Source: Hevea brasiliensis (lineage: Eukaryota > Streptophyta > Magnoliopsida > Malpighiales > Euphorbiaceae). From it: 64,000 nt of DNA. The notes under the pieces are model-generated. The model was given only the letters and a program-made list of their open reading frames with translations. It searched no databases and had not been told where the DNA came from. Positions 1-12,247 of this stretch are shown piece by piece; position 1 is the stretch's first letter, and the number at the start of each line of letters is the position of its first letter. The DNA is taken from positions 98,598,041 to 98,662,040 of the forward strand of contig NC_079498.1 in the NCBI RefSeq assembly GCF_030052815.1. The letters run 5' to 3'. The translations under genes were made by a program, and so were the position numbers.

Positions 1-1254
1 GATATATGGATTGTGAGTATAGAAGTGCGTTTTAGCCCTTTTGCAAAGTTGGGTAGGTCCTAGGTATAGGGAGACTCACGGATTTTCTGACGACTTAGGA
101 CGACTTGATATTTTTCTTTGTTTGTATTGAGTCAAATTTATTAAATAGATGTAATGTAATTGTCGTGAGCCGATGCCTTTCTTCCTCCGCCACACATGTA
201 ATTTGTCATCAAGTTTTTGAGTAAAATATTAATTTTAATTGTAATTTCGATATTATTATATGTTCAGCATGCCCATGCATCACTTATATGCATATATTTA
301 TGTAGTTAAACTCTAGGCACTAATTATGTTGCATTCATAACTGTTAATGTGCCATGAGTGTTGTTGTGGTAATTTGGAGCAGTGTGCGTGCGTTGGCGTG
401 CGTGTGATGTGGTGTGGACTATGGATAGGACGGGGTAGTCACGGCTTGAGTTCTTCGCTGGGACCCGTTCCTTCGAGGGGTAGTCACGGCTTGAGTTCTT
501 CGCTGGGACCTCGATTTGGTTTATTAAGCGAAAGTCCGGCTTGAGTTCTTCGCTGGCACCAGGTTGGATTTAAGAGAGTCAGATAGGGATCACTCCCAAT
601 ATATTATGATTGATGCTACAGGGTGTGTGAGTGCTCCAAATTACCTTTTTGATGCTATGATGTGAATATGATGTTGATGTTGCATTTCACTCTACAGGTT
701 GCATTAGTTTCAGATAGTTATAGAGATTATCGTTAAAATTGATATTTTACTCTCGAAGTCGAACGCTCACTCTGCTCAAAAATTTTTACAGGCCACAGGA
801 GGATATTTTGTTCTGGGTTAACCTGCTTTTCTACCTCGCAGGTTGTTTATCAATAATTGTGTAATTTTAATTACTCCTAGAATTTCCACATGTGTTAGCA
901 GTATTTATTTGAATTTGGTCTGTAATATTTTTATCATGTTGGACCTGTAAACTTAAATATGTTATGCATGTTGATGGATTGGATGAGGGAGCTGAGCTCC
1001 CATTTATGTTATGTTGATGAGTATGTGGAGGGTGAGCTGAGCTCCCAATTGAGTATTTATTGTGTTTACTGGTCGGGTGAGTCAAAACTCCCGTTGGAAA
1101 GTCCATTTATGGCCGGACTCGTCCGCTTATTTTCTTGAAATTGGGCCCAAATGGGCCTTAGAGTTGGGTTAATGAATAGTTAAGGCTTACTACGGCCTGG
1201 GGCTTTAGGTGGCCTGTGTCCTAGTGCAGTCCTACCATAGGTTGGGTCGTGACA
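1..1254 (+). mobile_element. Gypsy family A LTR, 3' part (left end outside window)
   Basis: This stretch aligns along its length with the second half of the LTRs at 32443, 36749, 39460 and 50765. It ends with the same TTGGGTCGTGACA terminus, at 1254. No primer binding site follows, so it is a 3' LTR or a solo LTR rather than a 5' LTR. It contains the family's three short sub-repeats (432-560). Compared with the other copies it carries many small indels, especially at CAG/CTG words. The sequence to its right belongs to the post-pol end of a minus-strand Copia element, so this LTR probably interrupted or truncated that element. Confidence 0.85.
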
Positions 1255-2320
1255 AATTAGAATAGACAGCAAGAGATATTTGAGTTCTTACGAATCCATG
1301 GCAATCAATTTATTATTATATACCACATTTTACGAAATGTTAATGCCCAAAAAAAAATAACAACTGAGCGCTAAAACAGAACAAACAGGCGAGAGCAAAT
1401 CAAGCAGAATAAAAAAAAATTATCAGCATATTGCGAAAGCAAATAAAACAAGCATAGACAAAATGTAAAACATGATTCCATTAAGTTTTAGATTTTATAC
1501 CTGAGATATACTGAAACAGAGAGTGCGAATCGATCCAGGCAAAAGAAAAATATTCAACAGCAAATAATTTCTTTCGGCAAATTTAGAGAAATAAAGGAAA
1601 CGAAAAATTTTTGAGGATTTTCTTTCTGCAAACAATCGATTTAATCGATTCACTATCAACAGGTTTCAGAAATATTTAAGAATGATGAAGGGAGACGATG
1701 GCTTGGAAGGGTGCGACCGAAATGGGTTTGCAGGTGGAAAGAAAAAACGCAGCCGTTCGGGTTCTGGGAGACGGAGCGACGGAAAGAAATGAAGTTTTGA
1801 ATTTTAAAACTTGAAAAGACACAACTGTAGGTTTTTGCAGGGAATAGGTAGCGTGTAGCAGAGGAGAGACGGCGAGAAGACTGATGGTTCAAAAAAAAAA
1901 AAATTGAATCCCGCGCAAATTAATGTGTTAAAAGTCCATTTTGCCCTTAAATACATAATGATGCAATACTTTAAGTAGAGGGGTATTTAAGTAATATGGG
2001 CTTTAAACATACAGAATAGGTGCTCGAAAAAAAAATAATTTTAGAGTTTTAGAGCAATCAGACCTGACTTCCAGTTTGCCAACGAAAAAGTAGGAGCAGT
2101 GGTAAAGCATTTAGCAAACAAGAAAATTAGCAAACGGATTAGTATGCCACTGAGATCAAATTCTGCAGATTACTGTTCATATCTGATATGATCCAGAATT
2201 TTTCAAATTGCACCAAAAATATCAGAATGCATTTTCAACACTGCAAATCAACATATATCACTTCATTTTCATATAGAAACATGAGAATGCATCAAAACTT
2301 AATCAAAAGCATCAATCATA
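1255..2320 (-). other. Post-pol region of the Copia element
   Basis: On the minus strand this lies downstream of the RNase H domain. It has a pyrimidine-rich stretch and an open segment of 78 codons (1892-1656) that I do not recognise. SIRE-type elements often carry a spacer or an extra, sometimes envelope-like, reading frame here. I see no transmembrane segment or conserved motif that would support one. The rest is AT-rich and has no other gene signal. Confidence 0.4.
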
Positions 2321-2334
2321 CCAAGTTCTCTTCT

Positions 2335-4495
2335 TATTTTGCAGAAAATTTCTTCACTAAGTGGCTTTGTAAAAATATCAGCAAGCTGTTTTTCCGAAGG
2401 GACAAATTCGATTTGAATATCACCATTTTGAACATGATCCCTAATAAAATGATGTCTAATTTCAATATGCTTACTTTCTAGAGTGTTGAACAGGATTTTT
2501 TGATAGGTTTATAGCACTAGTATTGTCACATCTTATGGGAATGTGATCAAATTTAATTTCAAAGTCTTCAAGCTGTTGTTTCATCCACAAAATCTGTGCA
2601 ACACAACTTCCAGCTGCAATATATTCAGCTTCTGCAGTAGAAAGTGCAACAGAAGTTTGCTTTTTACTGTGCCATGAAACTAATGCATGACCTAAAAATT
2701 GACAAGTTCCAGAAGTGCTTTTTCTGTCCAATCTACTACCAGCAAAATCTGAATCACTATAACCAATAAGATCAAATGATTCACATTTTGGATACCACAA
2801 GCCAATATTGTGAGTGCCAATGAGGTATTTAAAAATTCTCTTAACTGCTACAAGATGAGATTCTTTTGGACATGACTGAAATCTTGCACATAAACATACA
2901 CTGAAATGAATATCTGGTCTAGATGCTGTCAAGTAGAGTAAAGAACCAATCATACCTCTATAAAATTTGTTATCTACCTCTTTACCTTTTTCATCTTTCT
3001 CCAATTTAATTGTTGAGCTCATGGGAGTTCCAATACTCTTCATATCCTCCATTTTGAACTTCTTTAGCATATCCTTTATATACTTGGACTGATTTATAAA
3101 AATTCCATCTTTCATTTGCTTAATTTGCAATCCAAGGAAGAAAGTAAGTTCACCCATCATACTCATTTCAAATTCACTTTTCATCATGTTGGAAAATTTC
3201 TTACAAAGAGAATGGTTAGTAGCACCAAAAATAATATCATCTACATAAATTTGCACAATAAGCATGTCTTTTCCTATTTTCTTAATGAAAAGAGTAGTAT
3301 CCACTTTTCCTCTTTTAAAATCATTTTGAAGCAAAAATTTACTAAGTCTCTCATACCATGCTCTAGGAGCTTGCTTTAAACCATAGAGAGCTTTAGTAAG
3401 CTTGTAAACATGATTTGGAAAGTGAGGGTCTTCAAAACCAGGAGGTTGGGCTACATAAACTTCTTCATCAATGTATCCATTTAGAAATGCACTTTTAACA
3501 TCCATTTGATAAAGCATGAAATTCTTAAAACATGCAAATGCACACAACATTCTAATAGCTTCAATTCTAGCAACCGGAGCAAAGGTTTCATCAAAATCAA
3601 TACCTTCCTCTTGGTTGTATCCTTGAGCTACTAGTCTAGCTTTATTTCTAACTACATGTCCTTTTTCATCCATCTTATTCCTAAATACCCATTTAGTTCC
3701 AATAACAGAGTGCTTTTTAGGTTTAGGAACAAGTGTCCAAACTTTGTTTCTTTCAAATTGATTTAATTCCTCTTGCATAGCAAAAAGCCAAATTTCATCA
3801 TTTTGAGCATCATCATATGTTTTGGGTTCAATTTGAGAAACAAAAGCAACATTACCAAAATATCTTCTAAGTTGAGCTCTTGTCATCATTCTTTGTGATG
3901 GACTATCAAGAATGTCATCTTTGGAATGATTTCTATGGTACCTCCATTCTTGTGGAATATCTTGATGTTGAGGTTCCTCAATTTGTAGTTCTTCCACATT
4001 TGGTTGGGAGTCTTCTTGAATTTCAACATTTGTGGAGCAAGGGAGTTCTTCTTCTTTATCATTTTGATCATCCTCCACTTGTTCTTTTGATTCAAGCTCA
4101 TCATTATTCGAATTCTTTGAATTTAGAATCTGCTCAATTTCATCATCACAAGAATCTTTCCTTTGCAAGGAAGTGTTAGCATCATCAAAAAGTATATGCA
4201 TTGATTCTTCCATGGTCAATGTTTTTCTATTGAAAATCCTATATGCTTTGCTATTTGTTGAATAGCCTAGAAATATTCCTTCACAAGATTTAGCATCAAA
4301 TTTCTTGAGATTGCTGTCTTTGTTATTCAAAATGTAACATTTGCAACCAAAGACATGAAAATATGCAATATTGGGTTTTCTTCCTTTCCAAAGTTCATAA
4401 GGAGTTTTCTTTAAAATAGCTCTAATGGAAACTCTGTTCAAAATATAGCATGCTGTATTTACTTTTGAGAAATATTTTGGTAAACTGTTTTTCAT
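2335..4495 (-). pseudogene. Copia pol: reverse transcriptase and RNase H
   Basis: The longest open segment (4495-2471, 674 codons) begins in the integrase C-terminal region, runs through the RVT_2 reverse transcriptase with the YVDD catalytic box near minus-strand position 3260, and into the Ty1-type RNase H with its conserved TAEAEY-type stretch. It stops at 2471 by a single-base frameshift. The remaining RNase H end reads on in another frame to about 2335. In the element it would copy RNA to DNA and remove the RNA strand. The upstream junction with integrase (4422-4495) is another frameshift, so the polyprotein is broken and this copy is not expected to be autonomous. Confidence 0.85.
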
Positions 4496-5428
4496 TCAGC
4501 ATTGTTCTTGCCATTTCTTGCAAAGATCTATTTTTCCTTTCAACAACTCCATTTTGTTGTGGAGTTCTAGGAGCTGAAAATGTATGATAAATACCATTTT
4601 GAGAGCAGAAATTTTCAAACAAATTATTTTCAAATTCTTTTCCATGATCACTCCTCAAAGATGTAATGCAATATCCTTTTTCATTTTGAGTTCTTTTGCA
4701 AAAAGCTTCAAATATATCAAAGGTTTCATCTTTATGAGCAAGAAAGAAAGTCCATGTGAATCTTGAAAAATCATCAACAATTACAAATGCATATGCCTTG
4801 CCTCCTAGACTTCTAGGTGTGATTGGACCAAAAAGATCAAGATGTAATAATTCCAATGGTCTAGACGTAGTTACAACATTTTTTGATTTAAAAGATGATT
4901 TTGTATGCTTACCAAGTGCACAAGCTTTGCATTGAAATTCTTTTTCAAATCTTAGCTTTGGAAGTCCTCTAACAAGGTTCTTTCTAGAAAGTTTAGCAAG
5001 TGTACTCATGCTAGCATGTCCTAATTTTCTATGCCATAACCAAGCACTATCATCTGAAGTCATAAAACATGTTTCACAATTTTCTTCAAGACTTGTTAAA
5101 TCAAGTAAGTAAATATTATCTATTCTAGCACCAGCAAACATAACATTATTTCCATGAATTTCACAATGTGTAGAAGTAAAAATCACTTTAAAACCATTAT
5201 CACACAATTGACTAACACTTAAAAGATTATACTTTAATCCTTGAACTAATGCAACATTCTCAATGCAAGGATTTTACCAATAGTTCCACATCCAACAATT
5301 TTAGCTTTGCTTTTATCACCAAATTTCACAAAGCCTTCTTCTTTCAAGGTAAGACAGGAAAACTTGCCTTTATTTCCTGTCATGTGCCTAGAGCAGCCAC
5401 TATCAATGTACCAATATTCTGTTTCCAA
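4422..5428 (-). pseudogene. Copia pol: protease end and integrase
   Basis: The segment 5428-5246 carries the retropepsin active site (DSGCS) followed by HMTG, as in Copia proteases. After a frameshift, 5207-4422 holds the gag_pre-integrs zinc-binding region (WHRKLGHAS with a downstream CKAC), then the integrase core with the catalytic acidic residues in the contexts LDLFGP, RSDHGKEF and GVVERKNR. These are the protein-processing and DNA-insertion functions of the element. Protease and integrase lie in different frames, and integrase and reverse transcriptase also differ. The catalytic residues are kept, which suggests fairly recent decay. Confidence 0.85.
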
Positions 5429-5454
5429 AGATACTCCTTAGGCACTGAAATCAG

Positions 5455-7199
5455 TTAACTGTTCTTAGGTACCCAAGCAACTTTGGGTCCTTGAATGTTA
5501 GTAACATTAGGTAGGGTTCCTTTAGGCACCCATACTTTCTTTGCCTTAAAGGTTCCTTTCCTAATAGGACAAGCATTAATCATATGACCATTGTGATTGC
5601 AATAAAAGCATGTAATACTCGGTTGAGAAAAGGATGTAGCTTTAACAAAAAATTGTTTGTATTTTCCATACTTCATAAATCCATCATATCCAGTTCCAGA
5701 TTTTTCATTTGTAAATCTTTGATTCCCAAGAAGTATATCAAGTGTTTCTTTTCCTTTTGTAAATTTAGATAAATCTCTTGTCAAAGATTCAACTTTTTCT
5801 TCAAGAATTTTGTTTTTCTCAAGAAGTTGTTCACACACTTCTTTTGATTTTTGAAGCTCATCATTAACTTCCTTAAATAATTTCATTTGAGATTTATAAA
5901 ATTCATTTTCCTTTGAAACCATACTCAATGAAATATTTTCTGATCTTAAATCAAAATTTTAATTAAGTAAAATTTTTGTTTTCATATTAAAAGTTCTATA
6001 TTTATCATATGTCTTCATAAATGCAAGTTCTAATTCATCAACATTAGAAAGTTCAAGATTTACCTCATTTTCACTATCTTCAATGTGTGAGCTTTCACCT
6101 TTTTCTTCAATTGCCATCATACAAGTGTTTGCAGCCTCTTTGTCACTTGTTTCATCATTTGATGAAGAGTCACTATCACTCCATGTTGCTGCCATTGCCT
6201 TTTTGCTTTTGTCCTTTCTGAACTTGTTTTTCTTCTTCAATGTAGGACATTTTGGCTTAATGTGGCCTGGTTTGTTACACTCATAACAAACTATTTCACT
6301 TGAATGATTTGGAGTCTTTGGAGCATATTTCTTTGTGAACTTCTTGTATTTGCTTCCACTTTTTTTAAATGCTCTTTTGAATCTTTTGACTATCATAGCC
6401 ATATCTTCATCATCATCACTTGAAGCACTTGAATCATCACTTGAATTAGCTTTAAGAGCAACATTTTTCTTTTTCTCATCTACTTTTTCGGATATGAAAG
6501 CTATCCCTTTCTTTTTCTTTTGATCACCTTCATTCTCATCTTTCTTATAAATCATCTCATGTGCAATGAGAGAACCAATCAGCTCATCATAGGTGTATTT
6601 TCTGAAATCCTTGGTGTCTTGAATTGCTTCCCACGTCTTTGGAAGAGACCTCAGAATTTTCTTTACAAGTTCTTGTTCTTCAAATTTCTTTCCAAGAGCT
6701 TTAAGTAGATTTACAAGGTCTGTAAATCTGGTACTCATTTCAGCAATAGTTTCACTAGGTTTCATCTCAAATAATTCATAATCACGGATGAGGAGGTTTG
6801 CCTTTGACTCTTTTACCACATCAGTTCCTTCATATGTGACTTCTAGTTTGTCCCATATCTCTTTTGCAGTTTGACATCCTGAAACACGATTATACTCATT
6901 AATATCAAGAGCACAATGAAGAATGTTAATAGCCTTGGCATTTGTAGAAAATTTCTTCCAATCATTATCATCAAATTCAACTTCTGCTTTAGGAATTTGT
7001 ACAGTTCCTTCACTGGTTTTATAAGGAATATAAGGACCATCTTTAACTATTCTCCAAGCATCAATATCAACAGATTGTATAAAGTTTCTCATTCTAGTTT
7101 TCCAAAAGGAGTAATTTGTGCCATTAAAAAGTGGTGGTCTAGTGATGGAATATCCTTCAACTAAGGTGTATACCAGTAATTTATAGATGAACTAGCCAT
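5455..7199 (-). pseudogene. Copia gag (capsid/nucleocapsid)
   Basis: A likely start codon lies at 7199-7197, about 50 bases after the primer binding site. The frame shifts near 7167 and is then open down to 5959 (UBN2/retrotran gag region, first CCHC knuckle CYECNKPGHIKPKC). An in-frame stop separates this from 5928-5455, which holds a coiled-coil-like charged stretch and a second knuckle (CFYCNHNGHMINAC). Two knuckles with a WVPK-containing tail are typical of SIRE-like gag as I remember it. The protein packages element RNA in the cytoplasm. Here it is broken by at least one frameshift and one stop. Confidence 0.8.
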
Positions 7200-7246
7200 G
7201 TGTGTGGATCACTCTAAGGGGTTTAATCCTCTAGCAAGAGAGACTA

Positions 7247-7258
7247 GCTCTGATACCA
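7247..7258 (-). other. Primer binding site (tRNA-iMet)
   Basis: On the minus strand the 12 bases read TGGTATCAGAGC, complementary to the 3' end of initiator methionine tRNA. The site lies three bases inside the LTR edge at 7262, the standard spacing for priming minus-strand synthesis. Confidence 0.9.
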
Positions 7259-7261
7259 AAT

Positions 7262-8738
7262 TGATGTCCCAAAATATGTCCTAGAGGGGGGTGAATTGGA
7301 CTTTAAAAATAATTTTCTTGCTCAAAACCTTTGAAAATTGCGGCTAGGTTCAACTAAATTGACTAATGTGAAAATGAACAATATAACTCTATTGACAATT
7401 TAATTCAAGGTTAGCCTATATGCAATCGATATCGATCTAACAAATTATATCGATTCACAGAGATATCGATGAATCGAATACGCTTTTTAACACAAAGATC
7501 CGCACAAAGATACCAAATATTCTAATTGACAGCAGATCAAACAACATGCAGATTAAATCAGATATCAGCAGATTTGGCAGTAAAAGCAGATTTATCAGTA
7601 AACTAATTTTCTCGATCTAAAGAAGATCAACAAAGAAATGATATCAACTTTCATAACAAAGAAATCATATCAATTATAAAATTAAATTGCATAAATGTAA
7701 AGAGCAAGGGTTGAGAAAATGAACACTGAAATTTTTATAGTGGTTCGGCTTTAACTAGCCTACATCCACTCTCTCAAAGATCCCACTTTGAGTCTTCTCT
7801 CCACTATTCTTCTCTTTTCAAGGCAAGAGACAAAGCCCTTTACAAATCTTCTCAACAAAGCTTTTACAAGTAGCTTCACACTTCTACCAAGTGTTATCCC
7901 AAACACTTTTAACAACCAAGCTTCAATAGGTGCTTGAATGACCTCTCACAAATGATAATAATGTGTTTAAAACTCACTCTCACCCAATACAACAGAATCT
8001 ATAAAGAAGAGTTGAGTAAATAAGCCAATGATGAGCAATAAATCACTTTGAGCACTTTGAATGAAAGCTTTAAAGATTTTGAACAGTAGAGGGACTTTCA
8101 TTGAGTGCAAAATGGCCAAAGGAAGGTGTATTTATAGCTTTGGAACGTTTTTTACCGTTGCAGAACTCATTTGAACGTTCTGAATACGAATTTCAAGAAA
8201 ATAGTCGTTATTTTGTCGCTTTCTGCGATGTTGTGCGAGAGTTGAAAGCGATTAGCGTACTTGAGAAAATAGCGAACCAGTTAGCATACTAAAATAAGTA
8301 GCAAACCAGTTAGCATACCATGAAAACTTTTCTGCATAACTTTCAAAACTATAAAACTTTACACCAAATCATAGTCAAACACTTTTTAGGCCAATAAAGA
8401 TATTTTAACAAGAAAATCTTTTGAGGGATTAAAAATAAGCATCATTGACTTTTACTCCTCAATTCTTTTCACAACCAATTCTAGAAATTAAAACTAACTT
8501 CTATACTAGATGTACCTTCAATGTAGCCTTGGAAGGTAACTTTTTCTTCTTTTATCTCCTTTGATTCGTCCTGTGTTATCCTTAGAATGTCATTCTTTCT
8601 TCAGAAGCACGAATCCATCATGAAATCCTTTTGTCCTTTTTCTTTGAGATACACAACACTTAAAATAATGTTGGTTTGATTCTAGTTGAGTTTTGGTATC
8701 ATCAAAATCTATGCTCCTTTGAGCTTGTGGGGTCAACA
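7262..8738 (-). mobile_element. Copia 5' LTR (1477 bp)
   Basis: On the minus strand it starts TGTTGACC at 8738 and ends GGACATCA at 7262, with the TG...CA ends of an LTR, and is followed directly by the primer binding site. Within it is a good TATA box on the minus strand (8137-8128). The partner LTR is not in the window, so its age cannot be estimated. Confidence 0.8.
8128..8137 (-). promoter_or_regulatory. TATA box in Copia LTR
   Basis: The minus strand reads CTATAAATAC, a near-ideal plant TATA box. Transcription would start about 30 bases further on (near 8098) and run toward gag, so U3 would be about 8738-8100. Confidence 0.6.
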
Positions 8739-9836
8739 GTAACTCCAAGCAGGGTTAGTTGATCTTTTGGTTTAGTAGTATAAGATGCAAGTCGACATCA
8801 ACTGCTCTGCTTATTCTATGCAGAACAAGTAATTTCGAGTTTTCAAAATGAGAGAATGAATGCTATGATTTTTATATATATGACCTTGTTCCTAATATAC
8901 CCAGTATCAATATGCATTCCTTTGTTGTTCAGATTTTAGCCTTCTTCCATGTATTATTACAAACTGATACCCAGAAGTGATCCTGACTTATCCATCCTTC
9001 CAGTAGAAATGTTGAAGACAAAAAAAGGAGATGATATGCTAGTTTCTGCTTGACAACTAATTGTTAGGTCACCAGCTATCCTTTCTATTCCATTTCACTA
9101 GATATTGTTATTGGTCCGTATGGTTGAGCATGCCAGGAAAGCAGCCATTTACTGGAGCAGAAGCACATTTATATACTTTTGGACATTATTGAAGAGATAC
9201 CTCAGCTCCCTCCAACATTGGAAATTTCCACCGGGTCCATGTACTTTTTCTTGGTTGGATAATTAAATTTTGCAGATTCTAATAGATTCATCTTGTTCTT
9301 GGAAAGATGTGGCATTTGATTTGTACTGAACGCAGTTGAACAATTTTCCTTGTCATCTTCTGCGTAATGTGTAGATTCCTGGTACAAAAACTGAAATACC
9401 TTAACATTTTGTTTTTACTTTACCTGATACGGTTGAAACAAATGAAATTTGTTGTGCTTCATTTCAAAGACTTTAGCCCCATGAAAAACAAATTTCATCT
9501 AGAAAACACACAAGCCACCATATTAGAGCATCCTCAATCTTTTTCTTATATTCAAACAGTCTAATTATGGAGAAAAAATATATATTGCTTGCACACTTTT
9601 GGCTGTGTTAGGAGGTAGCATTATAACACCCAATTATGAAACAGTTTTAAGAAATAGGTAAGGGCTCTTACGTATTCTATACCTTACCCCAGTGGATTAA
9701 GACAGCTATTTATATGTGATATGAAATGAGGAAAATTACAGATGTACTACTTCTTTGCCAACAGAAGAAGATATTGGCAATTGCATCAGAGAAACATATT
9801 CACAACAACACGCCTAATACTTTTTAAATCATGTGC
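8739..9836. other. Intergenic spacer
   Basis: No convincing gene. It probably holds the 3' untranslated region of the protease gene, near 9836. Short open stretches at 9202-9387 (minus) and 9367-9564 (plus) overlap, and neither shows a recognisable domain. Confidence 0.5.
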
Positions 9837-11501
9837 TCAGTTGAAACTGCAAGTTTCTGCAGCAAATCCCAACGTGGATTCCTTGGTATTATATATAACC
9901 CGTTGGTTTCTCTGCTGATAATTTCCTATTATAGGAATATCATCTTCAAATGAGAGACTGGCAAGAGCCAAACAAACTTGAGATGCGTCAGTCTTCACGA
10001 AGTAGAAAATCCCAGTTACATCAACATTCAGCTCAGCATTTCCATCAAAGTGCAGCTTTATTGTCGGAATATCAACTTCTTGATATCCGTTAAGGTTAAA
10101 ACAAGTATCCAAGATTGAAAAAGACGGTGCAGAAGGAAACCCAGAGAATTGTTTCAGAAACACTGCTTTCAGAATCCTGTACACTGAAGGAGGAAGTCTG
10201 GTAATGACGGTCCCTGAATCGATCAGTATGCCACCTTGACCTAAGGCTGGTGCTTGCAAAGCCACCCCACCAATGCCAATACCAGTTAAGTTGAGAAAGT
10301 AGAAGGTAGGTAGCTGTGGATTGGGAATCATTCTAGTATAAGAAATGGGAGTTGTATTCTTGTAAACTGAAAAATTATCACCCAGGACTAATGAACCTGA
10401 AGCATCAGCAGCTGTATTCGGCAAACAATAGGAAAAAATTCCTCCAAATATTGCAGAAGACTGAGAAATCAATGAAAGATCACTCCTTCCAAATCCCATA
10501 AGACCTGAAGCCCCTCCAAAGAGACCTCTATTATTCCTGCCACATCCAAATATGAAATTGTCCTCAGGGGTTGTTCCTAAATTGAGATGCTCCGTCCCTA
10601 GCTCACCCCTGGTATAGGAACCATCACCATAGTTAACAACATAGTTACAGGTTGGTGGGTTGCTCCCACAGACTCCTGAATTCCCAGTTGCAAATTGGAG
10701 GGATTGGCAAATTGATGAATTACATAAAACTGTTTCGTACGAAGGGGACACTGAAGGGTTGAAAAGAGGGTCTTGTTGATTATAACACAGTCTGCAAGGT
10801 TGACATTGAACCCATGTTAAATCACTTCCTGTGTCTACTATCACTGTCATGTTTCGACCACCTAATTCTACTGTAACAATGTAGTTCAATGTCTGAAGTC
10901 TTACACCAGAAACTAATGGGATTTGACTATGTACAGAATCTTCAATGTTGCCATGAACACTCTTTTTTATTCGAGATTGAAGTGACCGAACTTGAAAATT
11001 GTCAAGAATCAAACTTTCTTGTAGCTTCTTGTTCCAGTCAGTAATCTGGCCCGAGCAGGAATCCCTATGCTTCATTTCCAATATGGCTACTCCCTTCTCC
11101 CATCCTGTAATTCCAAACAGAAATAAAATTCCTCTCAAAAAATTAATCACAAAAGCAATTTACTTTTCTTAGCACACAATGAAATAGCATCAAGAAGAAC
11201 AAAGATCAAAGCAACTGATCAGGAGTATGGATGCATTTATTAGGTAACTAATGCATGAAGGTATATGTAGAAAAAGTGCAGGTCTAACTAATTAAAAACA
11301 GTTAGTTTCCGGAAATTTGCTGATAAAAATTGAAGTACAACACTAAATAATTCAATAATAGGCTGCATTTTGCAATCAAAAGGAAATTAAAGTCAAGGCA
11401 AGCTTTTATCAATAACATCCAGTTTCAACCTAACAAAGTTAAAGGGAAGGAGAGAGAGACAGAGACCAATAATAGTTGTTTCCCATAAAGCAAGAAAGCA
11501 G

Positions 11502-11542
<41 letters not shown>

Positions 11543-11865
11543 AACCGCTTAGTAGATTACAGATCCCAAAATGAAGAATAAAGTAAAGAAGCTAAGAAAA
11601 AGAGACATGGTCACCATGCAATGGCTGGCCTAAACTATATTTTCTGATCTTTTTCTTTTTCTCTTTGGCAGTACTCACTTGAATTCTGGGAGAGACAACT
11701 TGAAGTATAACCCTCCCATTTCCATTGCCATTCCTGCAAGCTGAGGGCTTTCTTCTCTTGAAAACATTGAACCCCAGGAAGAGCAACAGTGAGGAGAAGA
11801 GCAAGAAAAGAAAGAACAAGAAAAAGAGCTTGTTTCAATGGCAAAATAGGTCTTGCTTCTGCCAT
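9837..11865 (-). CDS. Nepenthesin-type aspartic protease (A1 family), two exons
   Basis: A secreted aspartic endopeptidase of the plant A1B (nepenthesin/CDR1-like) type. Exon 1 is 11865-11679 and exon 2 is 11104-9837. The intron (11678-11105) has a GTGAGT donor and a TTACAG acceptor, and the join gives 484 residues. A signal peptide is seen at about 1-33 (hydrophobic ALFLVLSFLALLLTV), then a propeptide. The catalytic aspartates are D153 (DTGSDL) and D358 (DSGT), with the flap YGDGSY at 221-226. Between D153 and the flap lies the cysteine-rich nepenthesin insert (C163, C166, C169, C190, C195, C208, C215). No GPI-anchor or transmembrane tail is visible. It resembles the Arabidopsis At5g10770-type proteins, but I give no symbol. 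The frame is clean, so it is probably functional. A TATA-like box lies about 290 bases upstream of the start. Confidence 0.88.
11513..11540. repeat. (TA)14 microsatellite in protease intron
   Basis: A perfect TA run lies inside the only intron of the protease gene, about 140 bases from the splice donor. Confidence 0.95.
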
Positions 11866-12088
11866 TGTTGAGCACAGTGAAGAAAGCGAAGAAATGGTTT
11901 GTCAATAAAAATGAAGAAGAGGGAAAAATAAAATCTGGCAACATGTGGGAAAGAAAAGAAAGGAGAGAGTAGGAGATTCTTGCGAGTTGGAGTTTGGCAA
12001 GAGAACAAGAGAGGAAGGGTTGGCTAAAGGACCCACTGGTGCATGAGAATTACTGGGGATTCACGTGCAAATACTTGAGCAGAGGAAG

Positions 12089-12211
12089 AAAAAAAAAAAA
12101 AAAAAAAAAGACGCGGTAGTAGTGGACGGTAGGGTCGTGGGATATGAAGTTTTTATAAGATAATGACTCGCCCATCACGGAATCAGCTGTCACAGCTTAC
12201 ATGCAGGGAGG

Positions 12212-12243
<32 letters not shown>
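12089..12243. repeat. Poly-A tract and (GA)n run upstream of the protease gene
   Basis: A run of about 20 A lies at 12089-12109 and a GA dinucleotide run at about 12217-12243. GA/CT runs are common near plant core promoters. Here it lies just upstream of the candidate TATA box. Confidence 0.7.
12151..12157 (-). promoter_or_regulatory. Candidate TATA box of the protease gene
   Basis: The minus strand reads TATAAAA about 290 bases upstream of the start codon. If used, the 5' untranslated region would be about 250 bases and would include the poly-A/poly-T tract at 12089-12109. A (GA) run lies just upstream. Placement is tentative. Confidence 0.4.

Positions 12244-12247
<4 letters not shown>

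Larger units (their letters stand above)
1255..8738 (-). mobile_element. SIRE/Maximus-like Ty1/Copia element, 3' LTR not in window
   Basis: Read on the minus strand the order is LTR (8738-7262), tRNA-Met primer binding site, gag with two CCHC knuckles, protease, integrase, reverse transcriptase/RNase H, then a long non-coding post-pol stretch. That order, with integrase before reverse transcriptase, defines Ty1/Copia. The gag start, the two zinc knuckles and the long post-pol region resemble the SIRE/Maximus lineage. Coding is split into five open segments by frameshifts and a stop. No matching LTR is found to the left, where a Gypsy LTR (1-1254) begins. The lineage call is from memory of family style and is moderate. 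Confidence 0.8.

Noticed and set aside
1656..1892. A 78-codon minus-strand frame as an envelope-like gene of the Copia element
   Set aside because: No signal peptide, transmembrane segment or known motif. Position alone is not enough.
2188..7164. Many plus-strand open frames across the SIRE-like element
   Set aside because: They are antisense shadows of the minus-strand gag-pol coding. The domain motifs are all on the minus strand.
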